The notes under the pieces are model-generated. The model was not told where the DNA came from, ran no database searches, and saw only the letters and a list, made by a program, of their open reading frames with translations. Shown piece by piece: positions 47,501-58,672 of a DNA stretch of 64,000 nt. Source of the DNA: Coprinellus micaceus (lineage: Eukaryota > Basidiomycota > Agaricomycetes > Agaricales > Psathyrellaceae). The translations under genes were made by a program, and so were the position numbers. Location of the stretch: contig OX596336.1 in assembly GCA_951394405.1 (NCBI GenBank), positions 4,712,001-4,776,000 of the forward strand, in the 5' to 3' direction. Position 1 is the first letter of the stretch. Each line of letters starts with the position of its first letter.

Positions 47501-48196
47501 AAGGTTCTGGCCGAACACACTCAACTCGGACTCCCAATGCCCGACGCTTGCCTGATCGATTACCGCACCAGCAGCCTGCGAAGTTCGTGGAAGCAGCGAC
47601 TCGTCAAGTACATCAAGAATCTCCCCTCCAACTACGAATATGATGCGTCCAACTGGAGTGCTCCGGTCTGCCCTCCCAAACGTGGTCGGCGTCGTGCGCC
47701 TAAGCCAAAGTCCAAGCACCGACTCCAGGTCCCAGATAGCACCGAGTCTCCACCTCCTACTCCCGGGCCATCGACCTCCTCTGGTACGGCTTCGACCTCC
47801 TCTGGTGTGGCTTCGACTTCATCCGCTACAGTGCCGACCCCCTCTGTTCTCGTTCCGACTGCCGAAACCTTTACGTTCCGAGTCGACTCTGACACTGGCC
47901 CTCTCGCCCTCTCTTCTCTTTGCTCGACGGGTGATTTTAATGACCCCATTCCTCCTAGTACTGTATTCTCTTTCTTGCCTGCCTCGATGACTTCTCCTGC
48001 CGTTCCTGCACCTCTTACCAGCATGCCAGCGCTGATGACACCTCCTCCTCCTCAATTTGATAGCACGTTCACTGCTCCTCCTGCTTTTTCCAGCTTTTTG
48101 TACGATGACCCTTGGAGCAACCCTTGGGCGGATTCGGCTCCTTCCGCACCCGTTCCCTCGTTCGACAAGGAGGATGATTCTGGTTATTTTTCCTAG
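44596..48196 (+). CDS. Tyrosine-recombinase-like protein with zinc fingers (Crypton / DUF3435-captain-like), 1125 aa, five exons
   Basis: Exons: 44596-45048, 45104-45338, 45398-46002, 46061-47154, 47206-48196; the second intron is GC-AG (GCAAGT). A basic Lys/Pro N-terminus (about 1-37) precedes an alpha-helical DNA-binding-like domain. The catalytic domain shows R232 in LTGQRPGTITEALGY. Y388 and R391 occupy the H-x2-R position as YMCR, H414 is in FLLGH, and the candidate nucleophile is Y425 (or Y429) in NSYQSRYVG. The R...Y-x2-R...Y pattern is known for fungal DUF3435 captains and resembles Cryptons. Downstream come two C2HC fingers (C634, C637, H655, C659; C671, C674, H700, C704), an acidic run (about 718-733), a basic KKVKV patch and two further Cys/His clusters. 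The C-terminus is Ser/Pro/Thr-rich. Role: site-specific DNA strand exchange, probably moving its own element. The frame is intact. Family placement needs an HMM search. Confidence 0.85.
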
Positions 48197-48442
48197 TTCC
48201 TCTGTTTTCAACGTATTATCGTGCTCTCTGGCTCCGACTGTATAATATGCTTCAACAGCTGTATTCATAGAACCACTAGATTCCATCACCTGTATTCATT
48301 CAGCAATAGACCATTGGATGTGATGTTTCAACTGTGGGACAACAACTTGAATGAGGCGTCATCCTTGAACCAGTCCGACCCTTCAGACTAGCTAGGGAAG
48401 GTGTGAATTGGATGTAGTTGACAACAACTCTGCTCATAATAC

Positions 48443-48513
48443 GGACCTGTAGCTCAGCGGCAGAGCGTGAGATTCCAGTCCTCAAGGTCATCCGTTCAAT
48501 CCGGGTCAGGTTC
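48443..48513 (+). tRNA. tRNA-Trp (anticodon CCA), intronless
   Basis: The 71 nt fold into a full cloverleaf. Acceptor GGACCTG pairs with CAGGTTC (one G-T pair). The D arm is GCTC/GAGC with loop AGCGGCA. The anticodon stem is TGAGA/CCTCA (last pair A-C mismatched) with loop TTCCAGT, giving CCA. The T arm is ATCCG/CGGGT with loop TTCAATC. A T6 terminator follows at once. It lies 246 bp after the recombinase stop, on the same strand. Its first 26 nt recur at 43310. Confidence 0.85.
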
Positions 48514-48517
48514 ATTC

Positions 48518-48523
48518 TTTTTT
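48518..48523 (+). terminator. Pol III T-run terminator
   Basis: Six T residues begin 5 nt after the tRNA-Trp 3' end, the standard RNA polymerase III stop. Confidence 0.7.
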
Positions 48524-48783
48524 GCATCCTTTCGACCCAAATTAAGCGCCCACAGTCCAAAGTGGTGCACTCACCCGCAACCTCTGCAGCCAATGCACCT
48601 CCGCCATTGCCAGACTCCAGAGTTCGACCTCACTACGCCGAAACCCTCGGTTATACTTGAAATCAGTCCAATTGCCATTTCCTCTGATCTTTGGTATCAT
48701 ATATCTCGAGCACAGCTCGAGCGCGGGTATCCAGGCCTAAATACATACATAGAACGTCAAGGGACAACATGCCATTCATTCGA

Positions 48784-50025
48784 TCATACCGGCACAACCG
48801 TCCCCTCTGAATCTCTCTTCGCTGCTTGATGGTACTCCTCGGGGTGCGAGCGCAAGGACGACTGCCGTGTCAGTTGCGTCGAGTGGTCAAACTCCAATGG
48901 AGCCGTGTTCGGGTCTTCAGAGGTGCCCTGACGAGGAGGGGTTTTCGCCCAGGAGCGGTTGGTTGTGATTCGGAAGATGATGAGGTGGGGTGCTATGGCC
49001 TAGATCGGTGAGGTCAGATGAAGGTCCAGTCGAAGGGAGGTATGTACTCACAGTGAAGGCATAGTACAAGAATGAAAACACCGTCCTCGCCGAATCGAAC
49101 ATCGCGAGGCTCTTCGTCTCTTCCTGAACCGTCCCAACCAGCATGCTCGCGTAGATCACTCCAAACACGCTGAGAGGGAGGGCGCTCTCAATGAGGATGG
49201 CGACGACCCCATGGTACAGCGTGAGCTGCTTCGACGGTATGATTTGCGACAGGCTGCTCCGCGTGATCAGCAGGTGGAAGGAAATGAGCGAGGTGACCAT
49301 GATGTTTGTGGCGACGTTCATGAATATCCAAGCGGCTTCGTGTTTGCTGTTGACGTTGTGATTGGCCCCCGTGGCGACTGGAACGAAGGATAGGATGCCT
49401 AGGGCTGCGAAGAGAGTCCCAGAATCAGCGTTGTAACGGAGATGCAAGTAGGTAGCACATACCGACAGACACGAGGTACGCGATAGCAGGGAGAACGGTA
49501 ACATACCATCGGTGCTTCCAGATAATATAACATCGGTACACCTAAGCACGTCAGCACCCAATCCTCGCATCTCCAGCTTCAAGAGCCACTCACCAACAAC
49601 CCATCCCCAATAAAAATCACAACCGTAAAGCAAGCCACACTCGCCAACCTCTCCCAACTCCTCGCATACTTGTCGGTCGTATCATAGAACCCCATCGCCG
49701 ATGTCGCCTCGAACAGACACCGGAATATCCAGAAGCAATCGAGCGAGGCAGAGAGCGCCGAGAGGACTGTAATCAGGAAGCTGATTACGATGTAGAGCGC
49801 GCGGCCTTTTCGTTGGATTTTGGAGGTCTCGAAGAAAGCGGCGAGGCCGTAAAGCGCCATGAAGACGTGGACACCTGGGGATGCGGTCAGATACGAGTAA
49901 GTAGGTTTACGGACGTCGAAGATAAGAACCAACATACCTATCGCCACCATGGTCAAGACGATGTTCGCAAAGATCGAACGGGCCGCGGCCTGGATGAGGT
50001 ACTCATAGTCGAGCTCGGACTCCAT
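48784..50025 (-). CDS. Multi-pass membrane protein, agaricomycete DUF6534-like, 338 aa
   Basis: Exons in transcript order: 50025-49938, 49874-49594, 49541-49463, 49404-49052, 48999-48784; the introns are 52-63 bp. About seven hydrophobic helices are visible, including FLITVLSALSASLDCFWIFR, LASVACFTVVIFIGDGLLVY, ALGILSFVPVATG and VVAILIESALPLSVFGVIYA. The short signature VYRCYIIWKHRWYV follows helix 3. The last helix (FLYYAFTVAIAPHLIIFRIT) is followed by a polar cytosolic tail. This architecture is typical of a very large mushroom-specific membrane-protein family of unknown function. I place it in the DUF6534-like group from memory of that pattern, not from a search. No partner is evident; a related-style gene lies upstream on the same strand. 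Confidence 0.82.
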
Positions 50026-50891
50026 GGTTGGTTGAAGGGAACGCTGGCGTGCAGGACGGGGGCTGTCAGCGACGACACCATGCTGTTCAACACCGTGACT
50101 ATATATGCAACCCTCTCCATGGCACACGAAGCGAACAAAACTTACTTTCAACTAAACTCCCCGGGGCTTCCCTCGACGCAATAGGCACAATTACTCCCTT
50201 TGCCCCGTATTGAAACCCGTAGCAAAGTTCCAAGCCATGACGAAGATCAGGGGCCTCACGGAACAGTGTTACGAGGTGTTACGGGGTGTAGGAACATGGA
50301 AGATTGAATGGGATCGCTGATCCGAGCACGGAGCAAGAGTGGAGGAAGAGGAGGGAAAAGAGGGACCGCATCGCCTCGTATAGCCTTGGCAAAGGGAACG
50401 CCGACTTATCTGCGCACATTGCGCCCGGCGCGTTAGAGGAGTTTTGACAGCCCTCCTCCAAACGCTGAGAACAAAAAGCATATCAGCTCAACGTCTAGCT
50501 GGAACAGTGGGGCCAGGAGGAGCGGGTAAGCGAGGAGGTGATTCGACTCTGTGTTCGGAAACAGGAGTTCGTTGATAGGAGTGGTGTGTTACGGACGGGC
50601 GTCTATTCAACAAGGAACGTACGCACTAGACGTTTTTTGACTGTACAGGAGGTATATCGACCGATATTGACACATCCGAGCCTACCACGGCAGGATATGG
50701 CTCGTGGCGCAACTATGCACATCGGAGCGCCCATCACCGTCGCTCCTCAGCCCTGGATCCATTGGCTCGAACGCGAGCCAGGAATGGCGGAAGCGGACCC
50801 TGTGCACGTTGGGACGTGATGGGCTGCCAGTCTGCGGCGAACCTCAGGCATCCCTGCCCAACCTCAAACCGCCTTGCTGATCCAGTAGATA
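50026..50891. other. Intergenic, promoter side of the membrane protein gene
   Basis: 866 bp between two minus-strand genes. Frames here are short and unsupported. It contains the 3' UTR of the upstream gene on its right side. Confidence 0.4.
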
Positions 50892-52279
50892 CTAGTCGGG
50901 CCTACTGACGTGCACCGACCGCCTTGACAAACTGCTCAGCTCGTATGACCCATCTTCGAACAGCCCAGTGTCAAGATTCGACGTAAACTGGATATGCGGG
51001 CTTGTATCTGGAATGGAGGTCGATGGGCTTGATGGACGGTTGAGGCTGTGGAGATTGAGGATGATTCGGTAGCCCTGCGGAGGACAGTCAGATTACCGAT
51101 GAAGGGACGAAGAGAAGATTACGCACGGAGAGAGCGAACGCCGTGTTGATCCATCCATACAGCACGTCCATGTAGGCTTCCGGCGCAAACCCGTAGAGCG
51201 CGGCTTCAGCGAGGAGGATGGCTATAAAAGGGTTCGTTAGCGGGAGTACACGAGGAGAGGAGGCGAGGGACTCACCGAATAGAAGCATGAACGCCCACGT
51301 TCCATCCCGCATTAAGAGTTGCATGATCGGCACGTCTCCCCAGCCTGCCTTGAGAGCTTGCAGGAATTTGAAGACCGTAAACGCGAACAGGAAGGCTTGG
51401 AACGCTATTGGGGCACCGCTGAGGGAAGCGCGTTAGCAGCGAGGTCGAGAGACGGGGGGACGGTTGGTTCAAAGGGGGACTCACGCGGAGATAAGGAAGG
51501 TATCCGGCGCGTCGAGAATCGTGCAGTAGTCGTCGTAGGTGAGTTTAGGCACCGCCAATCCGATGCCCACACTCATGGTGATAACCTCGGAAATGTACAA
51601 GGCGGCGACGAAGTAGCGGATGCCAGGAGTTCGAGGGTACAGTGCGAAGACTGATGGGCAGGGGTCAGGACGGAGTGTGGAGCATGGATGAGGAACGCAC
51701 TTCGCAGTATGAGGATGTAGTCGACCGCGGCGATGATGAGAACGGATGAGAGGCCTTGGTAGACGTTCCAGATGTAGCAGTCGTGGCTGGTGAATCGGAA
51801 GGGTGGCGTCCCGACGAACATAATCGAGCTGTTATGCGGTGAGTGGGGAAAGCAGGCGGACGAAGGAGAGGGACTCACATCTGGAGGAGCACCGTGAAGT
51901 AGCGTACGAAGAAGAACAGGAACTTCGTCAAGTTCCATGGAATCCTACGAAGAATGAGCCGCGGGCTTTGCATGGAGATGGTGAGACGTACGGCCAGATT
52001 ACCCGAACCTGGAAGAATTCATGAGTGGCATGAAAGAAAAAGAAAGGACGGGGGTGCACGAACCTCTTCCCGAGACGTAAGTAGGATGTCGTAGAGTAGC
52101 AAGGCCAAGGCAGCAACTACGGATAGTCAGCTCGGTCGACGCGACGAGGCTTCCGCAGGAGACCCACCACAGTTGTACCCAACCACATTCGTTCCAGCAA
52201 CATGCGCAGCATAGTCGTCGAATCCATCTATTTGCAAACTCTCATTCAACGAAGATAGATCGTCCGCATTCGCAGTCAT
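50892..52279 (-). CDS. DUF6533-type multi-pass membrane protein, 320 aa, nine exons
   Basis: Exons in transcript order: 52279-52168, 52116-52064, 52008-51992, 51944-51879, 51828-51701, 51650-51485, 51418-51276, 51221-51127, 51074-50892; the introns are 47-66 bp. One exon is only 17 nt. The N-terminal region reads ALALLLYDILLTSREEVRVI then WPIPWNLTKFLFFFVRYF, the pattern of the basidiomycete DUF6533 domain (YD-x-L-L-T...W...W-x-x-x-K-x-L-F-x-x-x-R-Y). Further helices follow (SSVLIIAAVDYILILR, YFVAALYISEVITMSVGIGL, AFQAFLFAFTVFKFLQALKA), ending in INTAFALSGYRIILNLHS and a polar tail. Function is unknown for the family. Expected in a cellular membrane. Confidence 0.87.
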
Positions 52280-55200
52280 TCTGCCAAGGAACGCATCAGT
52301 ACGAAACGCGCTGCAAACTCGCTCTCTTCACTCACAACATTGAACGTGCACAATCCAACGTCTCTTCCAAGCCAATCCTTCGTCGCACATGGAGACCTCG
52401 TCGAGGGTTCGAGGTCCTCTACGGGCTATCTACTCGGAGTGTCGAGGGCAGCCAGAAGCTGATAGACGTGGTTGAGGAGGAAGGGACGCCACGGCATGGT
52501 CGTCACAGGGGCCCTTTGTGACGGTGTGAACGAAAAAGGGGTCATGGATGATGTTGACCACACTGGGCTTGGAAATGCTGCCACGGTCGCCCGCGCAAAT
52601 CGCATTCTGATGGCCTTCGTGCCCACGCTCCATTTCTCCAAGCGCCTGAGCCTCGAGTCCTAGAGTCTGCAAAGGAGGACATCGCACCCGATGAGAGGAT
52701 CGAGAGCCCACTTTCTCGCGGGGCCTCGGGAGGCCAGGACCGGTTGCAGACCAGAATCTCCTATCTGCGGCCATCGGGCCTGGTGGTCACTGTGTTAAGC
52801 GCTCATTTAGCCTAAACAGGAGTTGTGTATTGAGGTCGCCCAATTGAATAGGTCGAGGCGAAGAGACGTCGTAAGTGAAATCAGAATACATGAGGGAGAA
52901 TCCTTGAACCTCACCTCAAATGGAACAATAGATAATCTAGCTAACAGCGACGTACGAAATGCCGTGGCTCCCCATGTTGATATGTACGCCGATAAGTACG
53001 ACAGGCTAACGTTGTTGGAGCTGGACCTCGTCGAAACAACTACGAGATCATTCACTCTCGTCAATGCCGATAAAAATCCTGCCTGGCCGTTTACGCAAGG
53101 ACAAACGTTAACGTTAGAGGGAGGCTCAGATAACTTGCGTAGAGGACATGCCGGAGTTGCGACCGAAAACGAAAACATGGTTTGTCAGTCTGGCCGCGGG
53201 TGTGTCGCATTTCTTGAAAGTCCTGCATAGCGGCGTCGTCGGGCTCTCGAACACAGTATGGAGCGATAGGTCAGGGCAGGTACGTTGGGGCGGGCCGGCA
53301 TGTTTTCCCTTCGCCGGACGTACATCCACAGAACGTGGTCGGGGCTGGCCGTTCGGCGCTTTGGAGACGACGGACGCCTTTCGGCACCTTGAAAACATAT
53401 TTCAGTTCCAATCCAGCGATTCGATCGCAAGGGCCTACCTGTACGAAGGAATATCGACCGAAAGAATAGATCGACGCGAGCCTATCTGAGGTCAGATAAT
53501 TCTTCGATGCTGAGGGTGATCGAAGACCCCATCAGGGTCACGAGTCAGGAACAGGAGGATGGGGCTACCGAGGTCGAACACAAACCTGGCATTTCGGAGA
53601 TGGGTATCAAGAATTTCTCGTCGGGTAGCCCAAGCCTGGGGGTAGACCAGGGGAGATGGCGGATCCCCTTCACATCATCCTACCAAGATTCATAACACAA
53701 GACCGTCTCGCCTCCTATGGCATAGGTTAGACTGTAGCGACGCTACCGGGCAGAATTCACACCGACCCTCGATCCTCTGTGCATACAGGCCAGGATAAGT
53801 TCGTTCGACCAGATGATCCGCCGGGTTAGGCCTAGTTGGACCAGGCGTGTCACCGGGATTGCGACGCGCAGAGGGCATATCGGGGGGTTTTCACAGGCAA
53901 TCCTGCATGCCGGCGTCGCAGGAGAAATTGCCAAAATTCAGACGGGGCGGTTACACCTAGGGGGCTGAGGGAGACGGGTTCAGAAGGCACTTAGTTGCAT
54001 CATGAAGAATCGGCGGAGTGTTCGAGGGAGCGCAACCCAGACTGGATGGACTAGGGTGAGAAGCGAAAGCGGAAGGAGAGGCTCAGAGGAGACAAGGAGG
54101 AGAGTACGAGCGGATGAGTGTGAGATAAATCAAGTAAAAAGGCGGCCAGGTCGTCATCCAAGCAGAGGGCGAAAGACCGAGTCGAGTCGAACAAGTTTGC
54201 GCACGTGGTCCGAGATAATATCAACCTCTTGGGGCCGACAGGGAGGATGAATAAACTGCGTTCGTTATGATTAGAATAGCGTTTCGAGGGCCGAATCGCA
54301 GGTTCGATTTGCTAGATACTTCCGGGGGGTCCATGTGGCGGCAGGCATTGCAGGAGGAATGTCCAGGTCGACCAAATCGTAGGAGCACCGAGAATGGATT
54401 CTCCTCAGGTCAGCAGCAGCATTGTCCAGGAGATATAAAGGAGGTATGAAGGGCACTCGCAAAGATGACGAGCGGGAAATAGTAACCAAGGCGCAGCGAA
54501 TGTAGCGAATCTCGGGGATGCTCTTGTACCAAGCCAGGCCCATTAGGGCGACCGCACACAGACCCAAGTCGGATTTGGGACGAGAGGGAGAGCAATCAAG
54601 CAGGTTAGGGGCTCTAGGGGAGCTCAGGTGATAGATAGTAGGTCGTCGCCAGAGGTAGGGGCAGTAAAGCAAGTAGCGCGGATTTTCGGTGTCGTCGTTT
54701 TGAGAACTTCATCTTCCCCAGCCCCGAAATGCGCGAGCCCTTTCTTTTGGATCTTTGGGGTCCCTGGATGTTCTGTGGATGAAGGGGTGTCGAAAGATGC
54801 TCGCCGACCAGGGTCAAACTCGGTTTGCGGGGGTCATCGCGACCCATATCGGTTGGTGTGTTCACAAGGGGCTTCTTGAAACGGTAGAGAAGAGAGAGGG
54901 GGATGGGGTGTTCCAGAAGATTTATGAGTCGCCAGGCGTATGACTCTGCGGAGTTGCAGGAGAAGATATGGATAGCCACCGAAATTTGCTTGCTTTGATC
55001 ATTGTTAATTCAGAGTCCCTTTTACGATGAATTGGTGAGATAGACTTTGTGGTTTTGACTTACTCAATAATACGGTTCCCCATTCCGTGTCCCATGTTGT
55101 CTCGCCTGCGATATTGCTGTCCTGTTGCAACTGGTTGGTGACTGTGTATGACACCGGCCGGCGTGGTCTAAAATCTCATCGAGACTCCATGGAGCGAACA

Positions 55201-56038
55201 CGAGGAATGAGTTCCATATGATGGGGTAAAATGGTGAAATTGGGCGAAATTCGTGAGGTTTGGCGCGGATGCCTCGGCATCCTCGTCGTACGAGGAAGAG
55301 AACCGATGTGAGCTGCGGTGCGGTAAGGGGGTTCAAGCTCCGCTCAAAATGGCTTTGGGGTTAGGGTTCCACGATTAAGCGCCCAACCCCGGCGAGGACA
55401 ACCAAGTCCTCAAGGCGGCAGCTCACAGGGATAGAAAATGTGCGCCATATGATGCGGCGCACAGTGCTGTGTATGAGACCCTCTGAAAATGTTAGTGCGT
55501 TGTTCCTCTTCGGGTGGTAACTGTTGCCCGAGCTAAGCGGCCCCTGAGAGTCCTTTGTGGGACAAGGCGACAACCAGTCCCACTAGAAACACCAGTTCTC
55601 CTGCGCATCCATAGCCGCTTCTCACTCTCTGATGTGTGAGCTATCGTGGGGCCCACATACCCGGGCCAGCCTGGGGGAACATCAAAGCGGAAATGAAAGC
55701 AACTTGACTCACGATTCCCATGGCGTCCGATTGAATTTCAAACACTATAGGGCACTGTTTCTTTCTTCCTGTTCGACCATCCTAGAAGGCGATAGTTTCA
55801 CCGCGTATTGTATTTGAGCCACCTCTCAGGGTATGTTCTTCGATGACAGTATCTGGGCTTCTCGAATCTTCGAAGCCCTGGCTTCCCCGAGATTTTCCTC
55901 AAGTGCGTGCTCTCACCTTCGCTTTCCTTTCATCCCCCAACGCGTTTCCATTAATTAGCCTCGGAAAACACCAATGTGCGCCCTCTGTCCCAGTGAATCT
56001 ACTGAGTTTGCTCATGCCACCAGCAACAGCTTCGGCGG
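52280..56038. other. Intergenic region, 3.8 kb, no gene supported
   Basis: Short frames on both strands lack motifs or splice-consistent extension. A purine-rich plus-strand block spans about 54.0-54.5 kb. A TTAAGCGCCC copy is at 55375-55384 and a near copy (TTAAGCGCTC) near 52796. Nothing else recognisable. Confidence 0.45.
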
Positions 56039-56687
56039 ATGGACTCCGGTTCAGATAGCATTCGGCGGAAGCTAAGGCCTGAATATAGGACCGCCAGGAC
56101 TACCCACGAATTTCTGGTAAGCGTAAAAAAAAACATGCATTCGACTGCACACCCCTTGCAAACACCCAATCCGCCACTAGCCATACAATGATTCAGATAC
56201 TCGCCGGGAGTCGAAGGCTGCCGGCAAGCGGAGCGCAGAAGTTGTATGGGTCCCGATGGGTCCTAAATCGACGTGTGATGGGTGCGCCGAGGCCGGGGTG
56301 CCCTGCCTCAGAACTCTGCTGAGGCATGGTGCAACTGGGCGCCCACCCAAGTGGCCGGTCGCGGTTGGGGGTCGGCCATATGGTGTTTGCCAGGAGTGCC
56401 GGCAAGGCGGGGGTGCTTGCAGTATGCGACGGGGCGGGGCTCGCGGGGGCGAACTTCAAGGGGAGGTCATTCCATCGGGTACCACTTCTAGTTCAAACAA
56501 GAACCTGAGTCGAACTAGGAGGGGTGGAGGGAGCCATACTGCCAATGGGAGGGCCGAGTTGGAGCAGGCGCTAGGGAGAGTTACGGAACGCGGAAGGGAT
56601 CTATTAGCCGCGCTAGATAGTCAACATGAGGCACATAGGAAGATCCTGGAGTCCTGGAAGAAGAGGAATTCGGAGAAAAGAGTCTAA
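56039..56687 (+). CDS. Expanded-loop Zn2Cys6-like protein, paralogue 1, 194 aa
   Basis: Exons 56039-56116 and 56181-56687. The 64-bp intron joins phase 0, and its 3' end removes an in-frame TAG. Extending upstream of the ATG at 56256 recovers the Trp (W49) that all four paralogues have nine residues before the first Cys. The Cys pattern is C58-x2-C61-x6-C68-x27-C96-x2-C99-x6-C106. The loop contains RPPKWPV and ends YGVC. A Gly/Ser/Arg linker leads to a C-terminal amphipathic helix (LEQALGRVTERGRDLLAALD...EAHRKIL). The half-motifs match a Zn2Cys6 cluster, but the middle spacer is far longer than the usual 5-12 residues. Likely a zinc-binding nuclear protein; DNA binding is inference. Confidence 0.75.
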
Positions 56688-57564
56688 TTGTAATGATAAA
56701 TATATCCATTACCCGTGTTCATGCGGGTGAATACTATCGATACCCCAAAGGTTAGACGAGAATGGCGCTACATAAAATTTCAAATATTGTGCCCAACGAC
56801 CGACGTGACTGCGAGACTGGACGTTGATCCTCGCCAGAGAGTCTCTCCTTTCTTTCTTCACGGCGTTGGGATTTGACGTAAGACCTGGGCACGAAAATGA
56901 TTCTCCCTCCCCCCGTGGTAGGATTCGAAGGCTTCCTTGAGCTTCTCCTTGACTTCTCCATTTCATTTGAAGCTCCCGAACCCTTATTGAATTAACTTTG
57001 GGTAGAAGTACGAGGCCGCTCCACCGGGCGTCCTTGTGGTTAGTACAGAACCTTGCCTTACAAAACCAACGGAGGTCTACGCTTCTGCCTGTCCCCCGTG
57101 TAATCGGATGCGGGACGCCAGGTCTGTAACTAGGCTCATTCGGAATACTTAGGCACGCATCGTACTTCGCACCTGTGAACTCAGCCCTGATCGCCGCTCT
57201 CGCTTTGTATCAAACATTCTTCTGCACCATGCCTCATTTGACGGCGTGCTCCACAACTGTGGGTGTTCGAAAATGTTGATCTTGTTCTCGGAAGGCTTGT
57301 GGTCACTGTTCGGGGGTTGTGGCTTGTGGCTCTAGATATGGGTAATGGTCCCCGGCTTAGAGGACGAGGGTTGCCTTGCATTATGGTGGTCGGAGGGCAT
57401 CCAATGATGACTTACGGCCGCGTTGCACCGTCTCCATCTAGCAAGTATTTAAAGAGAGATATGCAAGAAATGTTTGTACACGACTCATGAGCCACCGAGT
57501 TGCGCACCACTCGGCTTGGTTTTCATTTTCTTTATCATTGTACCTGACCTTGCTAGTCTGCTCA
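56688..57564. other. Intergenic, no gene seen
   Basis: 877 bp between paralogues 1 and 2. No motif-bearing frames. Confidence 0.35.
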
Positions 57565-58321
57565 ATGGTACGCTTACTTTCCTTCCTTTCCGATTACACC
57601 TCACGGTTCAAGGTCCTAGGGAAAGTCAACCGTGAGGCTCGCCACCGAGGTTATTTCAGACGATGAGTGTGCCACCGTAACCACCGTAGGCGCGGCGTGG
57701 GGGCATGGGGTAAATCCAGCAGTAGGAAGCATCGCTCAGGCTGAGAGGATTCGCTCAGAGAAGACGGAGAGGCGAAGGAAGATGGACGCGGAAAAATATG
57801 CAAACGGTATTTGGGAGCTCATGCCCAGGGAAGCACAATGCGGAACTTGTGTGAAGGCGGGGGCCCCCTGCTATCGAGAAATTCTGGAGGATAAGGGTGG
57901 AGGCAAAGTAGGGAAAAAGATCGACAGTGTAATTGTGAAGGTCGGATCGGCGAACTATGGCCGCTGCCAGTTGTGTTTGAGGATTCGGAGGGTATGCGAA
58001 GTATCGAACACAACTTCCGGTCGTCTAGTGCAGACTCCGGCGAGTAATTTAGCCGAGGGTAGCACAAAGAAGAGGAAGCGCGATGGAAGGGAAGGTGAAG
58101 GCGCCCCTGGGACATCAACTGGTCCGAAGAAAAAGACAAGGATAGAAGGCGTCAAAGGGACAGAGTCAAAGGTAGACGGTAGCGGGGAGTGGGAACTCGG
58201 AGTGGAACTTGTCAAGGGGCTTGGTCAGGGACAGGAAAAAGTTACGAGGGAGCTCCAGGAATTTTTCAATGAGCAACGGAGGATGATCGAAGTTCTCATT
58301 CGACACAAGAAGATGCTTTGA
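57565..58321 (+). CDS. Expanded-loop Zn2Cys6-like protein, paralogue 2, 234 aa
   Basis: Proposed exons: 57565-57567 (only the ATG) and 57620-58321. The long frame has no ATG before 57782, yet its composition is coding well upstream. An ATG immediately followed by GTACGC and a 52-bp intron, whose 3' AG lies inside the in-frame TAG at 57617-57619, gives M-GKSTVRLATEV. If this is wrong, the start is at 57782 (MDAEKYANGIWEL). The Cys pattern is C75-x2-C78-x6-C85-x31-C117-x2-C120-x6-C127, with W66 nine residues before C75. A Lys-rich stretch (KKRKRDG...KKKTR) looks like a nuclear localisation signal. The C-terminus is helical (LQEFFNEQRRMIEVLIRHKK). The most divergent of the four. Confidence 0.7.
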
Positions 58322-58672
58322 ATGGGGCGAGTGTTCTAGGCGTTGGACATGACCGATACGAATATATCCTATTGTTGGCTACCGAGTAATACCCGCGCCC
58401 GATGAGAAATGTCGCATCGAAAACGGCGAAGACAGATTAAAACTCATCATGTATGAAGAAGTTCCCTCTTGAAAGCCATTGACGGTAGAAGCTCTTCTTA
58501 TGAATAGAAATATGAAAAAGCGATCTTGTTGGGTTCGCAACGTACCAAACCGAAATAAAACGACACTGTGTTGCGGCAGACTACGAACTTCGTTCCTACA
58601 TACGCGGTTCTCTTCACCTTCGACCCTCGGACTATATTGAGCTCAATCTCACCACTGAACTCTCCACCGGCC
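58322..58672. other. Intergenic, no gene seen
   Basis: About 350 bp; probable promoter of paralogue 3. Confidence 0.35.

Noticed and set aside
43310..48523. Calling the region a complete Starship
   Set aside because: Starships are large cargo carriers known from Pezizomycotina. Only a captain-like gene and about 5 kb are visible here, with no cargo or defined ends, so a Crypton-like element is at least as likely.
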